Source of the DNA: Gracilibacillus alcaliphilus
Lineage (GTDB): Bacteria; Bacillota; Bacilli; Bacillales; Amphibacillaceae
NCBI RefSeq assembly: GCF_016909015.1
Contig: NZ_JAFBFA010000001.1
Span: 282,313-346,312, forward strand
DNA: 64,000 nucleotides
Reading direction: 5' to 3'
The translations under genes were made by a program, and so were the position numbers. Of this stretch, positions 52,046 to 62,006 are shown one piece after another. Under the pieces are notes generated by a model. The model was given only the letters and a program-made list of their open reading frames with translations. It had not been told where the DNA came from and ran no database searches. Numbering within the stretch: the stretch's first letter is position 1; every line of letters begins with the position of its first letter.

Positions 52046-53323
52046 TCAAGTAAAGTAATCCTCCAACCCAGCAACAATACCTGTGATTGCTTTTTCTTGA
52101 TAACTTTCAGACTGAACCAGTTTTTGTTCCTCTGGATTGCTGATAAAACCAAGCTCAACTAATAGAGCCAGCTGTTTATTACCTTTTAATACATGAAAAT
52201 CTGCCTGCTTTGCTCCACGGTTATGAAGATCCGTGTGATCGATCAGTGATGCTTGAACAGAATCAGCAAGTTGCTTGCTCTCTCCGCCATCATAGTAATA
52301 GGTTTCGATCCCGCGTGCCTCTTTTTGTGCCGACGAGTTATAATGCAAGCTGATAAAAGCATCTGTATCAGCGGAATTACTGATATTAGCCCGTTTTTCC
52401 AATGAAATATACGTATCGTCCGTACGAGTTAAGGTAACAGAAGCTCCTTTATTTTTCAGCTGTTCACTTAATTTTTTCGCTGTAGAGAGTGTTAATGTTT
52501 TTTCATTTGTCTCTGAACCGATCGCACCCGGATCTTTTCCGCCGTGACCAGGGTCAATGACAAAATGATAGCCAGCGAATGGTTTTTCACTGTTTTGTTT
52601 TGTTGTAGCTGTTTGTTTTTCTTCTTTATGCTTAGATTCGACATCTGTCTCTGTTTTTTCGTCATTTTTCGGATCGGCTGTTGTCTCCGTCTCTTCTTGT
52701 TTATTCTCTTCCACCGTTTCTGGCGCAGCAACGGTTGTTTCGATTTCTTCAGATTTCTTGCTATCTGCTGATTCACTGTCTTTATCAAGAAGATATAAAG
52801 CGATCCATACTTCTTTTCCATTATAATAGGTTTTTCCCCAACCATAAGAATCTTGAAAAATAGTAACCTTGTCATCCTTATTCAATTGTGCTATGATCTC
52901 GGCATTCTGATTAGGAGCATTGCGTACATTTACAACAGGTGCTTTCACATGATACAGTTGTCCATTTTTGGCCAAGGCGCTGGATTCTGTATCTATTTCC
53001 GAAACAGCAGGTTGAACGTCCTGTTCGGCGGCTTCCTTTTTTTCTTCTTTGATATCATTCACTTCTGCAAGTTGGTCTAATGCGACCCAAACCTTATCAC
53101 CATTGTAGAATGTTGCCCCCCAGCCATCTGAATCTTGGAAAACAGTAATCTTATCATCCTTAGTTAATTCAGTAACAACAGCTGCTTCTTGCGCTGGTGC
53201 CTCCCGTAATTCCGTAGCGGCAGATTCTACTTTGAACATTTTCCCGCTTTCCGCCTGAACGGTTGGTAAAAAAACAAATAGGCAAACAAGAAAAACAATG
53301 CCTATGATTATATTGTATTTCAT
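52046..53323 (-). CDS. N-acetylmuramoyl-L-alanine amidase, two SH3 domains
   Basis: 425 residues from ATG 53323, after TTGGAGG. Signal peptide (cleavage near TVQAES), SH3_3 domain 1 (about 27-80), SH3_3 domain 2 (about 115-165), a Glu/Lys/Thr-rich linker, then Amidase_3. Zinc ligands lie in VIDPGHGGKDPGA, the Glu following, and ISLHYNSS; the catalytic Glu is in LLVELGFISN. It is a secreted cell-wall hydrolase cutting the MurNAc-L-Ala bond. Single gene with a long, repeat-bearing upstream region. Confidence 0.93.
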   Translation of the reverse strand: MKYNIIIGIVFLVCLFVFLPTVQAESGKMFKVESAATELREAPAQEAAVVTELTKDDKITVFQDSDGWGATFYNGDKVWVALDQLAEVNDIKEEKKEAAEQDVQPAVSEIDTESSALAKNGQLYHVKAPVVNVRNAPNQNAEIIAQLNKDDKVTIFQDSYGWGKTYYNGKEVWIALYLLDKDSESADSKKSEEIETTVAAPETVEENKQEETETTADPKNDEKTETDVESKHKEEKQTATTKQNSEKPFAGYHFVIDPGHGGKDPGAIGSETNEKTLTLSTAKKLSEQLKNKGASVTLTRTDDTYISLEKRANISNSADTDAFISLHYNSSAQKEARGIETYYYDGGESKQLADSVQASLIDHTDLHNRGAKQADFHVLKGNKQLALLVELGFISNPEEQKLVQSESYQEKAITGIVAGLEDYFT

Positions 53324-53399
53324 ATTGGTAAACCTCCAATTAATAGTTTGTGATATTGACAGGTTTTCCAATAAATTTTACTAATATACATTTCCTTCT

Positions 53400-53930
53400 A
53401 ATTTATTAGATAAGAAGTTTTAAAGCATGAATAGGAGCTGCAACTCTATCATGGAATCGTCTGTCAAACTCCTATCTCCAGATAGACAGAAAAAATGAAT
53501 TCAGCCACAAATGCCGATAGATAAAATTACTGATTTTGTTCCATATCGATTCTCAAACATTTGGGTTTGCGGAGAATTTTGAACTTTTGCCGTTGAACAT
53601 GACAATATTGTTGTATGAAAATTTTTCAACATATCATCTAATAGTAATGGATTGTTTATGCATTCAAATGAAGCGACATGATTAGCAACATATCATCTGA
53701 CTAAATCGTAGTGGATCATTTAGATAGGAACATTGCTGCATGACAGGGAATCTTTTATTAGTCTATATTGATGTTCCAATATTCACAGCCAACTGTCTTC
53801 TTTTAGCAGTTGGTTTCTTTTTTTATGGTAACCATTCTTATCATAAAAGTTTGCATATCTTGCTATTTAACTTGGGATCTATTTTTTATCGGCTGCAATG
53901 GGTGTACAATAGGGTAGAGGTGAGGCCATT
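53400..53930. other. Intergenic region with terminator and weak direct repeat
   Basis: No gene is evident. CAACATATCATCT occurs at 53629 and again at 53687 with loosely similar flanks. CCAACTG and CAGTTGG (53789-53813) followed by TTTCTTTTTTT form a terminator, which suggests a short untranslated transcript or readthrough stop before adaA. Confidence 0.5.
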
Positions 53931-54506
53931 ATGAAGATTAAACTGACACTAGAGCACCAAAAGGCGATTATAACAAACGATAAAAAGTATGATGGTCAAT
54001 TCTTTTATGCCGTAAAGACAACTAAAATATTTTGCAGACCTTCTTGTCAATCAAGGGTACCCCATTTCGATCATGTCACTATTTTTACAGAAGCAGAAGA
54101 TGCCCTAGAAGCAGGATATCGTCCTTGTAAACGGTGTAAATCAGGTGGCAGTCGTTTACCTGATGAAGAATGGGTGTCACACGTGGAACAATATATAATG
54201 GAAAATTACTCCAAAACGTTGACTTTAAAACAGATAGCTGAACATTGTCATGGCAGTTCTTATCATCTGCACCGTGTATTTAAGCGTGTAACAGGAACAA
54301 CTCCATTAGAATATGTACAGCAAATAAGGATGAAAAAAGCAAAAGAGTATTTAATTCATACAAACTTATCTATACAAGAAATTGCTAAGTTAGTCGGGAT
54401 TGCAAATGCTGCCCGTTTTGCAACAGTATTCAAAGACAAAAATAAGCAGACACCAAGTAATTTTCGAAAAAATAAGCAAAAGAAGGTGTTAGAGAATGAA
54501 AAATGA
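53931..54506 (+). CDS. adaA: Methylphosphotriester-DNA methyltransferase / activator AdaA
   Basis: 191 residues. N-terminal Ada zinc domain (FFYAVKTTKIFCRPSCQSRVP..YRPCKRCK) with four Cys; the first Cys accepts methyl from phosphotriesters. C-terminal AraC-type double HTH (TLKQIAEHCHGSSYHLHRVF; SIQEIAKLVGIANAARFATVF). Methylation turns it into an activator of the ada operon. AGGTGAGG precedes ATG. The adaB start overlaps its end by 11 bases. Confidence 0.94.
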   Translation: MKIKLTLEHQKAIITNDKKYDGQFFYAVKTTKIFCRPSCQSRVPHFDHVTIFTEAEDALEAGYRPCKRCKSGGSRLPDEEWVSHVEQYIMENYSKTLTLKQIAEHCHGSSYHLHRVFKRVTGTTPLEYVQQIRMKKAKEYLIHTNLSIQEIAKLVGIANAARFATVFKDKNKQTPSNFRKNKQKKVLENEK

Positions 54507-55026
54507 ACAATATCAATCCGTATACTATGGGAAAGTAAATCAGCAAGATTGGTCATTTTATATTGCTGTTACTGACAAAGGCTTATGTTTTGTTGGTTCT
54601 CCAAATAAAAGCATTAACGAAATAAAAAATTGGCTCAATAAAAATCGCCCCGATACTATACTTATAAAAAATGAAGAAAAGACCGGCCAATATGTTCAGC
54701 AGATGAAAGAGTATTTACATGGACAGAGAACAGTATTTGATCTTCCTATTGATTTGAACGGCACACCTTTTCAAGAATCGGTATGGAGGGAACTGCAACA
54801 TATTCCTTATGGCGAAGTTATTTCTTATACGGATATAGCTGATAAAATCGGTCATCCGAAAGCAGTACGAGCCGTAGGTGCAGCTAACGGAGCAAATCCG
54901 GTAATGATTGTTGTTCCATGTCATCGAGTCGTTTCTAAAAGTGGGAAGTTAACAGGATTTCGCGGCGGTTTAGAAATGAAAAAAACGCTGCTCACACTTG
55001 AAAACTCAAAAAAGATCGGTGGTTAA
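54496..55026 (+). CDS. adaB: O6-methylguanine-DNA methyltransferase
   Basis: 176 residues. Suicide-enzyme motif IVVPCHRVV with the acceptor Cys, preceded by the HTH AVGAANGANP and followed by FRGGLEMKKTLL. Removes methyl from O6-methylguanine. It overlaps adaA and lies six bases before alkA, forming the adaptive response operon known from B. subtilis (where alkA is divergent). Confidence 0.94.
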   Translation: MKNEQYQSVYYGKVNQQDWSFYIAVTDKGLCFVGSPNKSINEIKNWLNKNRPDTILIKNEEKTGQYVQQMKEYLHGQRTVFDLPIDLNGTPFQESVWRELQHIPYGEVISYTDIADKIGHPKAVRAVGAANGANPVMIVVPCHRVVSKSGKLTGFRGGLEMKKTLLTLENSKKIGG

Positions 55027-55032
55027 GATAAA

Positions 55033-55950
55033 ATGGGAACGTGGAAAGAAGATAAGCACCATTTGTTAATAGAAGGACCAGATATATTTGATTTCCAGGT
55101 GAATTTGGATTATTTACAGAGAGATAGCAATGAATGCATGTATGTAGTAGAAAACGAAATGATTACACGTGTCATTGAAATAAATCACATCCGCACATTA
55201 GTACGGATAAAGGCTGTCGATAATAACGATCTGGCTGTCGAGTTTTTAGCCAATACAAGGCCTGAATTAGTAGAAGACAGAGAGGAGGTCGTCCGTTATA
55301 TTAAGGAATGGTTTGATCTGGACAAAGATCTTAGACCCTTTTATGAAATAGGCTGTCGCGACCCGTTGCTAGAGCAGTCAATTGAAAAATGCGATGGGTT
55401 GAGAATTATTGGCTTACCTGATTTGTTTGAAGCTTTATGCTGGGGAATTTTAGGGCAACAGATTAATTTAACATTTGCCTACACATTAAAACGTCAATTT
55501 GTGGAACAATTCGGTGAGTTTATCCAGCATAAAGGACAAACATATTGGATCTTCCCTTCATTTGAGAAAATTTCAGCCTTAACTGTCGAAGATTTAGCTG
55601 ACATTAAAATGACAAAGAGAAAAAGTGAATATATTATCGATGTAGCTAAGTTAATGAAAAGTGGGGATCTAACAAAAGAAAAGTTGCTGCATATGGCTGA
55701 TTTTAAACAAGCCGAACAAGAGTTAATCCGTATTCGTGGGATCGGTCCATGGACAGCCAACTATGTGTTGATGCGCTGCCTTCGATATCCAGCCGCTTTT
55801 CCTATCGATGATGTAGGATTAATCAATGCGATTAAACATGTAAAAGGAATGGACCGAAAACCAACAAAAAAGGAAATTAGAAATTTAGCTTTGAAATGGT
55901 CGGGGTGGGAGTCATATGCCACATTTTATTTGTGGCGAATGTTGTATTAA
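55033..55950 (+). CDS. alkA: DNA-3-methyladenine glycosylase II
   Basis: 305 residues. N-terminal AlkA domain, then helix-hairpin-helix RIRGIGPWTANYVLMR and the catalytic Asp of PIDDVGL. Excises alkylated purines. Gene order adaA-adaB-alkA in one direction indicates co-induction by methylation damage. Its 3' end overlaps the convergent kinase remnant by 39 bp. Confidence 0.93.
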   Translation: MGTWKEDKHHLLIEGPDIFDFQVNLDYLQRDSNECMYVVENEMITRVIEINHIRTLVRIKAVDNNDLAVEFLANTRPELVEDREEVVRYIKEWFDLDKDLRPFYEIGCRDPLLEQSIEKCDGLRIIGLPDLFEALCWGILGQQINLTFAYTLKRQFVEQFGEFIQHKGQTYWIFPSFEKISALTVEDLADIKMTKRKSEYIIDVAKLMKSGDLTKEKLLHMADFKQAEQELIRIRGIGPWTANYVLMRCLRYPAAFPIDDVGLINAIKHVKGMDRKPTKKEIRNLALKWSGWESYATFYLWRMLY

Positions 55951-56883
55951 AGGAATAGAGACTGTAAACGTAATGATATCTTTTTCAAGGCTGACTTCCA
56001 GCTGTCCTTTCATTGCAGTAATCAATGTTTTGGCAATAAATAAACCCAAACCTAAGTGACCTTCTGCGTTGAAATGATTATTCGTATAAAATCGATGAAA
56101 GATTTGTTCCAAAGAACTTTCGTTTATTTCAGCACCATCATTTCTAATCGTGATAAACAAAAAACGGTCTCGGCTAGTAATAGACAATGCTAAGACTTTT
56201 TTTGTATAGCGATAAGCATTATCTAACATGTTTTGTAAAGCGCGTTCTAACTGATGGCTATCAATGTTCATATAAATATGATTAGTAGAAAAGTTGTCAC
56301 AAGTGGTTTCTATTTCAATACCCTTTGTCTGGCAGTCCATAGCAACGTCCTGAATAAAACTTTGTGACCATTCCTGACAATTAACTTTTTCCAAGTGAAT
56401 AGGAACGGAATCAGTCGATTGATAGCTTAAACTTAATTGTTGGGACACTTCATTCAAGAGATCGATTTTACTTTGGATCACGCGAAAATACTCTTTTTCT
56501 TCAGACTTTGTTTGTGCAATTCCATCTTGTAACGCTTCGATATAAGCAGAAATAGACGAAATCGGGGTTTTTAAATCATGAGAAATACTGTCAATGAACT
56601 GTTTACGCTCTATTTCAAATTGTTGGTGTTCCAGTTGCTGTACATATAATTCATTTCTCATATTGTCAAATGCAGAAATCAGCTGGCCCACTTCATCATT
56701 TCTGTCGTAATGAATCGGCTGTGCTAAATTCCCTTTGGAGATTCGTTTTGTCTCATTCACTAATATGGTGATAGGTGTCAGCACTCGTTTCCTTAAATAC
56801 CGAATAGTCAGGACAAGTAATATAGTTATAAAGCAGACAACTAAAATCAGTAAAAATGTCTGATATTCATCCTTAACCTGCAT
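55912..56883 (-). pseudogene. Histidine kinase lacking its N-terminus
   Basis: The frame starts abruptly with VKDEYQTF, one membrane helix (LLILVVCFITILLVLTI), HAMP (RKRVLTPITILVNETKRISK), H-box FIDSISHDLKTPISSISAYI, and an ATPase domain (NMLDNAYRYT, GHLGLGLFIAKTL). The first helix and outside sensor expected in this class are absent. The DNA just before is the middle of an ABC ATPase gene, so a deletion removed the start. An ATG at 56883 has no ribosome site. Confidence 0.75.
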
Positions 56884-57398
56884 GGATCAACGCCATTCGT
56901 TGGCTCATCCAATATAATTAAGCTAGGATAGCACAATAAGGCATTTGCAATTCCTAAACGTTGTTTCATCCCCAACGAAAATGTCTTTACCTTGCTATCC
57001 TTTGCCTCCTTCAGGTCAACAATCGATAAAACTTCATTGATTCTAGGTTTTGGCACTTTGACCGCAGCTAATTTAGCACTCAGGATTAAATTCTGTTTGG
57101 CAGTGAGATGAAGATAAAAAGCAGGGTTTTCTATAATACTGCCTACTCTGGAAAGGGCTAAAATGGAATCATTCTTTATCGAATGTCCATCGATGAATAT
57201 GTCGCCAGAGTTAGCGAAAATCAAACGGGTAATCATTCGTAATGTTGTTGTTTTTCCAGCTCCATTCGAGCCAACGAAGCCATAGATATCACCTTTTTGA
57301 ATCGAAAAATGAATATTATCGATTACGGTTTGTCCGTCAATTTTTTTGTTTAAATTTTTAATTTCTAAAATGGGCTTTTCATTATTAGCTTGTGTCAT
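56847..57398 (-). pseudogene. ABC ATPase cut after Walker B
   Basis: ATG 57398 follows AAAGGAGCTGAG. Walker A GSNGAGKT and signature FSLGMKQR are intact, then LIILDEPTNGVDP, after which the frame runs into kinase-gene DNA (RLRMNIRHFY) and stops. The D-loop end, H-loop and the C-terminal domain are missing. It was once part of a BcrA-like transporter and two-component cluster like the others in this window. Confidence 0.8.
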
Positions 57399-57595
57399 TT
57401 GCTCAGCTCCTTTGTATTGATAAACGAAATTGTAGCAAAGTAAAATAAAGTTTGGATAAAGTCTGGATAAAGCTTCGATAAAATATAATTCCATGGCATA
57501 AAAACGAGACAAAAGATATGTTAATAGGAGGAGAAATGACAGCAGCACATCTTGCTTGTGATCTTAGCCAAAAAGAATCCATTCACTCTGTTACA

Positions 57596-57654
57596 ATGAT
57601 AAGACGACATTCATTATGCATTCTAGCGAGAAAACTCGTGACTGGTCTTATCAT
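57596..57654. repeat. Inverted repeat upstream of cotA
   Basis: ATGATAAGAC and GTCTTATCAT are perfect arms 39 bases apart, with CGAG-AAAA-CTCG in the loop. No gene lies in 57399-57746. The role is unclear; a terminator of the divergent relic or a regulatory structure is possible. Confidence 0.45.
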
Positions 57655-57746
57655 CAGTAATTTAGTGTAGACCGTACATTAGCCTGCTCCTTTTTGTTAG
57701 TAGTTACATTTACTAATTCTAAGGAAAGAAATGGGGTGAATACGAA

Positions 57747-59288
57747 ATGAGTCCTAAGCTAGAAAAATTTGTTGATCCACTTCCAAGAATGGAGGTTCTA
57801 AAGCCTAACAAAAAGACAAAGGACGGAGCTCATTATGAAATCACGATGAGGCAATTCAGGAGTAAACTACATCGTGATTTACCAGCTACCACTTTATGGG
57901 GATATAATGGCCAGTTTCCTGGGCCAATAATTGAAGCAAATCGTGATGAGCCCGTTCACGTGACATGGCTTAATCAACTGCCTGATAGGCATCTGCTTCC
58001 TGTTGATTTATCCATTCATGGGCTCGAACAGCTTCCTGCTGTACGCACCGTTGTACATTTACACGGTATAGAAACGAAACCTGAAAGTGATGGTCATCCA
58101 GAAGCATGGTACACAAGAAACTTTCAAGAAACGGGACCTTTTTTCTCAAGAGAAACGTATACGTATCCAAATTATCAGCGTGGAAGTCTGCTTTGGTATC
58201 ATGACCATGCGATGGGAATTACGCGCTTAAATGTGTATGCAGGGCTTGCAGGTATGTATATTCTTCGAGATAAGCAGGAGAAATCATTAAATCTGCCAGC
58301 TGGTGATTATGAGATTCCACTTATGATCGCAGATCGAAGCTTTCAGGCAGATGGATCATTATTTTATCCATCACAACCTGCTGATGCCGCCGCAAATCTG
58401 CCCAATCCTTCTGTTCTGCCCGCATTCAATGGTGATACAATTTTAGTTAATGGGAAGGCATGGCCATTTTTGGAGGTTGAGCCGAGAAAATATCGCTTCC
58501 GGATTTTGAATGCTTCGAATACAAGATCCTATCAATTACAGCTTGACTCCCACCTATTATTCCAGCAAATCGGTTCTGATGGGGGACTGCTCAGAAATAC
58601 CGTCAAAATGGAGAGAATTAGTTTGCAACCAGCAGAACGAGTCGATCTGATTATTGATTTTTCCAAAGCAGCTGGTCAATCTATCGTACTAAAAAATGAG
58701 ATAGGAACAAATGAAGATACCGGAAATATGATGCAATTCCGTGTTACAAAGCCATTAAAAAATAAAGATCGAAGCCTTTTGCCTTCAGCTTTATCTGTTA
58801 TTCCTTCCTTAAAACAAAATAAAATTTCTGCGATTCGCTATTTAAAGTTAGTTGGAACAGCTGATGAATTTGACCGTCCATTATTACTTCTCAACAATAA
58901 ACATTGGCATGATCCAGTTACAGAAAATCCACGGCTTGGAGCAACAGAGATTTGGGCTTTGACAAATACGACCAACTTCTCTCATCCAATTCACATACAC
59001 CTTATACAATTCCAGGTCTTGGATCATCAGCCATTCGATCTTGAACAATATAATATAGATGGAAAAATCGTATATACAGGACCACCTAAGGCACCGCCAG
59101 CAAATCATCGCGGCTGGAAAGACACAATTGAAGTACCTGCCGCTAATATTACCAGAGTGATTGCCAAATTTGCCCCATACAGTGGTGAGTTTGTATGGCA
59201 CTGTCATATTTTAGAGCATGAAGATTATGATATGATGCGCCCTTATGTTGTTGTAGATGATGATGAAAAGGATGAGAAGCAAAGCTAA
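57747..59288 (+). CDS. cotA: CotA-type multicopper oxidase (laccase)
   Basis: 513 residues, same length as B. subtilis CotA (three cupredoxin domains). All four copper boxes are present: HLHG, WYHDHAMG, HPIHIHL and HCHILEHEDYDMM. The T1 axial Met is in the last box. No signal peptide, as in the spore-coat enzyme. It oxidises phenols and bilirubin with O2 to water on the spore surface, which supports a spore-forming host. A sigma-K promoter was not clearly seen. ATG follows GGGGTG. Confidence 0.93.
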   Translation: MSPKLEKFVDPLPRMEVLKPNKKTKDGAHYEITMRQFRSKLHRDLPATTLWGYNGQFPGPIIEANRDEPVHVTWLNQLPDRHLLPVDLSIHGLEQLPAVRTVVHLHGIETKPESDGHPEAWYTRNFQETGPFFSRETYTYPNYQRGSLLWYHDHAMGITRLNVYAGLAGMYILRDKQEKSLNLPAGDYEIPLMIADRSFQADGSLFYPSQPADAAANLPNPSVLPAFNGDTILVNGKAWPFLEVEPRKYRFRILNASNTRSYQLQLDSHLLFQQIGSDGGLLRNTVKMERISLQPAERVDLIIDFSKAAGQSIVLKNEIGTNEDTGNMMQFRVTKPLKNKDRSLLPSALSVIPSLKQNKISAIRYLKLVGTADEFDRPLLLLNNKHWHDPVTENPRLGATEIWALTNTTNFSHPIHIHLIQFQVLDHQPFDLEQYNIDGKIVYTGPPKAPPANHRGWKDTIEVPAANITRVIAKFAPYSGEFVWHCHILEHEDYDMMRPYVVVDDDEKDEKQS

Positions 59289-59297
59289 ACGATACAG

Positions 59298-59338
59298 AAA
59301 AAAGAGTTTAAGTTACATGATGTAACTGAACTCTTTTT
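59298..59338 (+). terminator. Terminator after cotA
   Basis: AAAAAGAGTTTAAGTTACAT pairs with ATGTAACTGAACTCTTTTT. Confidence 0.85.
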
Positions 59339-59489
59339 CAGATAGGATATAAACAAATGCCAGAAACGACTTGTTTATGTACAAGCTATCCTACACTCTT
59401 TTTTTAGGAACAATTTCGTCGGAGTAGTTTGTAGTTGTATGTATAGATATAATATAATTACCCCTTGGAATAAAAAGGAGGAATAGGTA

Positions 59490-60102
59490 ATGTCTGATTC
59501 GTATGTAATGAAAATTAAATGAATAGATTGCTGTAACATTAAACCAGCCAGGACCACTCTTTCAAGTGGAAACAGAAGCAGAAGGAATTCTCAAGAGGTA
59601 GATGGGCCGAGAGAAAGAATGGACAGCACTTGAATCAGACGATTCTGGCTGTGGTGCTACGATATTAGCACCTTTGTTTTGGTTGCAAGGTGTTGAACAG
59701 GTGACACCATTGGGGAATTCTCACTACACTATCAATTGATATGCAACAATTTATGGCCAGACAACCAACCGTTTCTGCACGTGATCAAGCAGCACAAACG
59801 TTAGAAAACAGCATGGCTGGCTTATCTACACAAACACTTTCCTGTGAAGTAATGTGTGATGAGCATGATAGGATTGAATGGCTGTCTATCATTATACCAA
59901 ATAATGCCTCTCGCTCAGAAACAATGAGTCAGGAAGGACAAATAACACATACAACGATTTCACTAAGCTTTACTGATACCCCTCCAACCATTATAAAACC
60001 GGATGTGAACAGAGGTTTTCCGCAATGGAGTTCATTCATTCCACCATAGAACAGGCTAAACAGGAATTATCTGAAAAAGCAGAGGACGAATGGGATAAAT
60101 AG
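59490..60102 (+). pseudogene. Unrecognised gene with several frameshifts and stops
   Basis: AAAGGAGGAATAGGTA precedes ATG 59490. Pieces in shifting frames read MSDSYVMKI, then IAVTLNQPGPLFQVETEAEG, then REKEWTALESDDSGCGATIL, then LTTLSIDMQQFMARQPTVSA through ITHTTISLSFTDTPPTI to GFPQWSSFIPP, and finally EQAKQELSEKAEDEWDK ending at 60102. At least three frame changes and two stop codons interrupt it. The parent would be about 200 residues and soluble. Family not recognised. Confidence 0.65.
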
Positions 60103-60125
60103 AAAGTGATTTTAAATCTATAAGT

Positions 60126-60277
60126 GCGTGTTCAAAAAGTTCGATCAAAAGGACCAAGAAGTTCAAGGCGGCGCAGCCTTTGAGCAACGGAGCGTATGCT
60201 TTTAATACGTGAGTAGCGGAAAAGCAAGCCAACGCAGAAATTCGCCGTGTCATTTTTATTGGACTTTTTGAACAACC
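60126..60277. mobile_element. MITE (element B) with 9-bp target duplication
   Basis: A 152-bp element with inverted ends GTGTTCAAAAAGTTCGAT and, inverted, GTTGTTCAAAAAGTCCAAT. It is flanked by the direct repeat TCTATAAGT at 60117-60125 and 60278-60286. The interior is GC-richer and non-coding. An end fragment recurs at 2363-2402. Non-autonomous; the mobilising transposase is not in the window. Confidence 0.85.
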
Positions 60278-60321
60278 TCTATAAGTAATAAGGAGCCAAC
60301 TTCGTGAATGGCTCCTTTCTT

Positions 60322-61194
60322 TTACTTAATTATTCCTTGTACAACTAGACCAAGTACTAGTCCTAGAAAAATAGATGACAGTGTGCCTAGTAAAAAATAT
60401 TCTGCCCAATTTCGATCATCTAACTGTTTAAAGCGTGCAATTGACTTGGCTGCGATAATAAAAGCAATAGAAGGGTAGGCGCCAATCACTGTTAATATAA
60501 TAACAAGCAATCTCTCAATATATCCGATGAGTTTTCCGCGTGAACGAAGTGGGGTGGAATAGGTAAAATAATGATATTCCTCCGTAAAACTAACCTTTGT
60601 CTTAGGTTGGTTTTTTTCTTTTCCACCGTTCAGCTGATTTTTTAATGTCAGTTCGCCTTCAAAGTTTGCCAGTTCTGATGGCAATGAACCGATGATATAC
60701 TTTACAATATGGCCGCTGACACTTGTTGCCAAAATATAAATGATGATCATAAATAATAATGTATGAAATAGGCTTAAACCTTGTATTCCATACAAGTCTA
60801 AAAAACTCGCTGCTATATCTGTAACGGTCATATGGAAGAAAAGGATACAGGCTGTCAGTATTATCATTAAATGCAATACTTGGTCTAATAGAAAGTAGCC
60901 GAGACCTTTCAAATTATCCGCTGAGCCTTTTGGAATGGAGTCTATTAATTTTATTTTTAATACATCAATTAGAAGATGCGTGATACTAATAAAAACTAAA
61001 GGTAGAATAAAATAGGTGATGATGTTTCGAAACTCGTATAGATAAGCCCATATAATCGCAAGGGCGATTCCTGTTGTCAGCAGATGATGGAGGAAGTGTT
61101 TTTTCAAATACTTCGTTTTATTTTTCACCATTTGGTCAGATTGCAGCCAAAAGTCAGCGATTAAATGGGCAAGAAGTAGCAACAATTCAGTCAT
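60322..61194 (-). CDS. DUF3307 membrane protein
   Basis: 290 residues with seven or eight membrane helices. N-terminal LLAHLIADFWLQSDQMVKNK is the DUF3307 signature (Asp, Gln and Lys conserved in the membrane); a cytoplasmic loop follows at about 175-225, then IGYIERLLVIILTVIGAYPS and AAKSIARFKQLDDRNWAEYF. It overlaps satD by four bases, so the two act together. The molecular role is unknown; it could be a membrane effector or sensor controlled by SatD. Confidence 0.82.
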   Translation of the reverse strand: MTELLLLLAHLIADFWLQSDQMVKNKTKYLKKHFLHHLLTTGIALAIIWAYLYEFRNIITYFILPLVFISITHLLIDVLKIKLIDSIPKGSADNLKGLGYFLLDQVLHLMIILTACILFFHMTVTDIAASFLDLYGIQGLSLFHTLLFMIIIYILATSVSGHIVKYIIGSLPSELANFEGELTLKNQLNGGKEKNQPKTKVSFTEEYHYFTYSTPLRSRGKLIGYIERLLVIILTVIGAYPSIAFIIAAKSIARFKQLDDRNWAEYFLLGTLSSIFLGLVLGLVVQGIIK

Positions 61195-61967
61195 GATAAT
61201 CTCCCTTCCTTAGGCAAATAATCGTTAAGATGGTTCCTTACATGTTGTCTAATATTTGTTTGCAATTTATCAGTTAGAGGAGGCTTTTCTTGCGACTCTA
61301 ATGAATCCAGTGTTTTAACAATATCATAAAAAGCGTGTAAGATAACGGGTGTTTTACCTTTTTTAATATGAGTTGATATAGTGGCTGTTGTTCTGCCAAG
61401 ATATTGACTTACTTTATTTTGTTGGCCGACTATTAAATACAAAGAACAGACGAGTGATTGTATGTCGGTTTGTTCGTTAATCTGTTCCTGTTTTAGAGTT
61501 AAACTCGTATTTATTAATGTTTCAAATTGTTTGTTAAAAACGGTGAAGCCTTGTTTAGTTGACAGACTAGGTAATTCAAAACGGAATAGCGTGTTGTTCG
61601 GTTGTCTTTTTAGATAATCATTGGCATTTCTCGCTTGTTTCATTAAAGGATGAATCCAAGTTTCTAAATTTATTGCGCTTAAATCCTCTTGGATATGGCC
61701 AAATGATAGACCGAAATAAGGTTTATGATCTGCGAACCTCCAAATCTGACTGATATAGAAAGCAAGTGTATATGCCGAGGCATATCCGCTGCAGATAACG
61801 GCTAACTCATCACCAGCCCGATGACTAATCTTGGTTACAACGATATTTTCTGTCCACTCAGCAATCCTGTCTTTTAATTGCTGCAGATATTCACTCAATT
61901 CATTCCCGATGTTTTCTTTAGATGAATTCCTTACATCCATAATGAAGACAGAAACTTCATTTAGCAT
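61191..61967 (-). CDS. SatD-family protein, cyclase-like N-terminus and HTH
   Basis: 258 residues. Residues 5-95 follow a class III nucleotide-cyclase-like layout: VFIMD (Asp11) with SS after it, ISHRAGDELAVI (Asp53), and PYFGLSFG (about 83-90). The usual cyclase substrate residues are not all evident, so activity is uncertain. Residues about 182-204 (QQNKVSQYLGRTTATISTHI) form a helix-turn-helix. This matches the SatD family as I know it, usually paired with DUF3307 proteins. Its promoter carries palindromes, suggesting self-control. Confidence 0.75.
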   Translation of the reverse strand: MLNEVSVFIMDVRNSSKENIGNELSEYLQQLKDRIAEWTENIVVTKISHRAGDELAVICSGYASAYTLAFYISQIWRFADHKPYFGLSFGHIQEDLSAINLETWIHPLMKQARNANDYLKRQPNNTLFRFELPSLSTKQGFTVFNKQFETLINTSLTLKQEQINEQTDIQSLVCSLYLIVGQQNKVSQYLGRTTATISTHIKKGKTPVILHAFYDIVKTLDSLESQEKPPLTDKLQTNIRQHVRNHLNDYLPKEGRLS

Positions 61968-62006
61968 GCCTCACCAGCCCCTTCCTGAACCAAAAAAGCA
62001 AAGTTT

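Noticed and set aside
52492..52875. Lys/Arg-rich overlapping frame in the amidase linker
   Set aside because: It arises from the repetitive Glu/Lys/Thr linker codons read in another frame.
53629..53750. Possible CRISPR-like direct repeat (CAACATATCATCT twice)
   Set aside because: Only two imperfect copies 58 bp apart and no cas genes; a small duplication is more likely.
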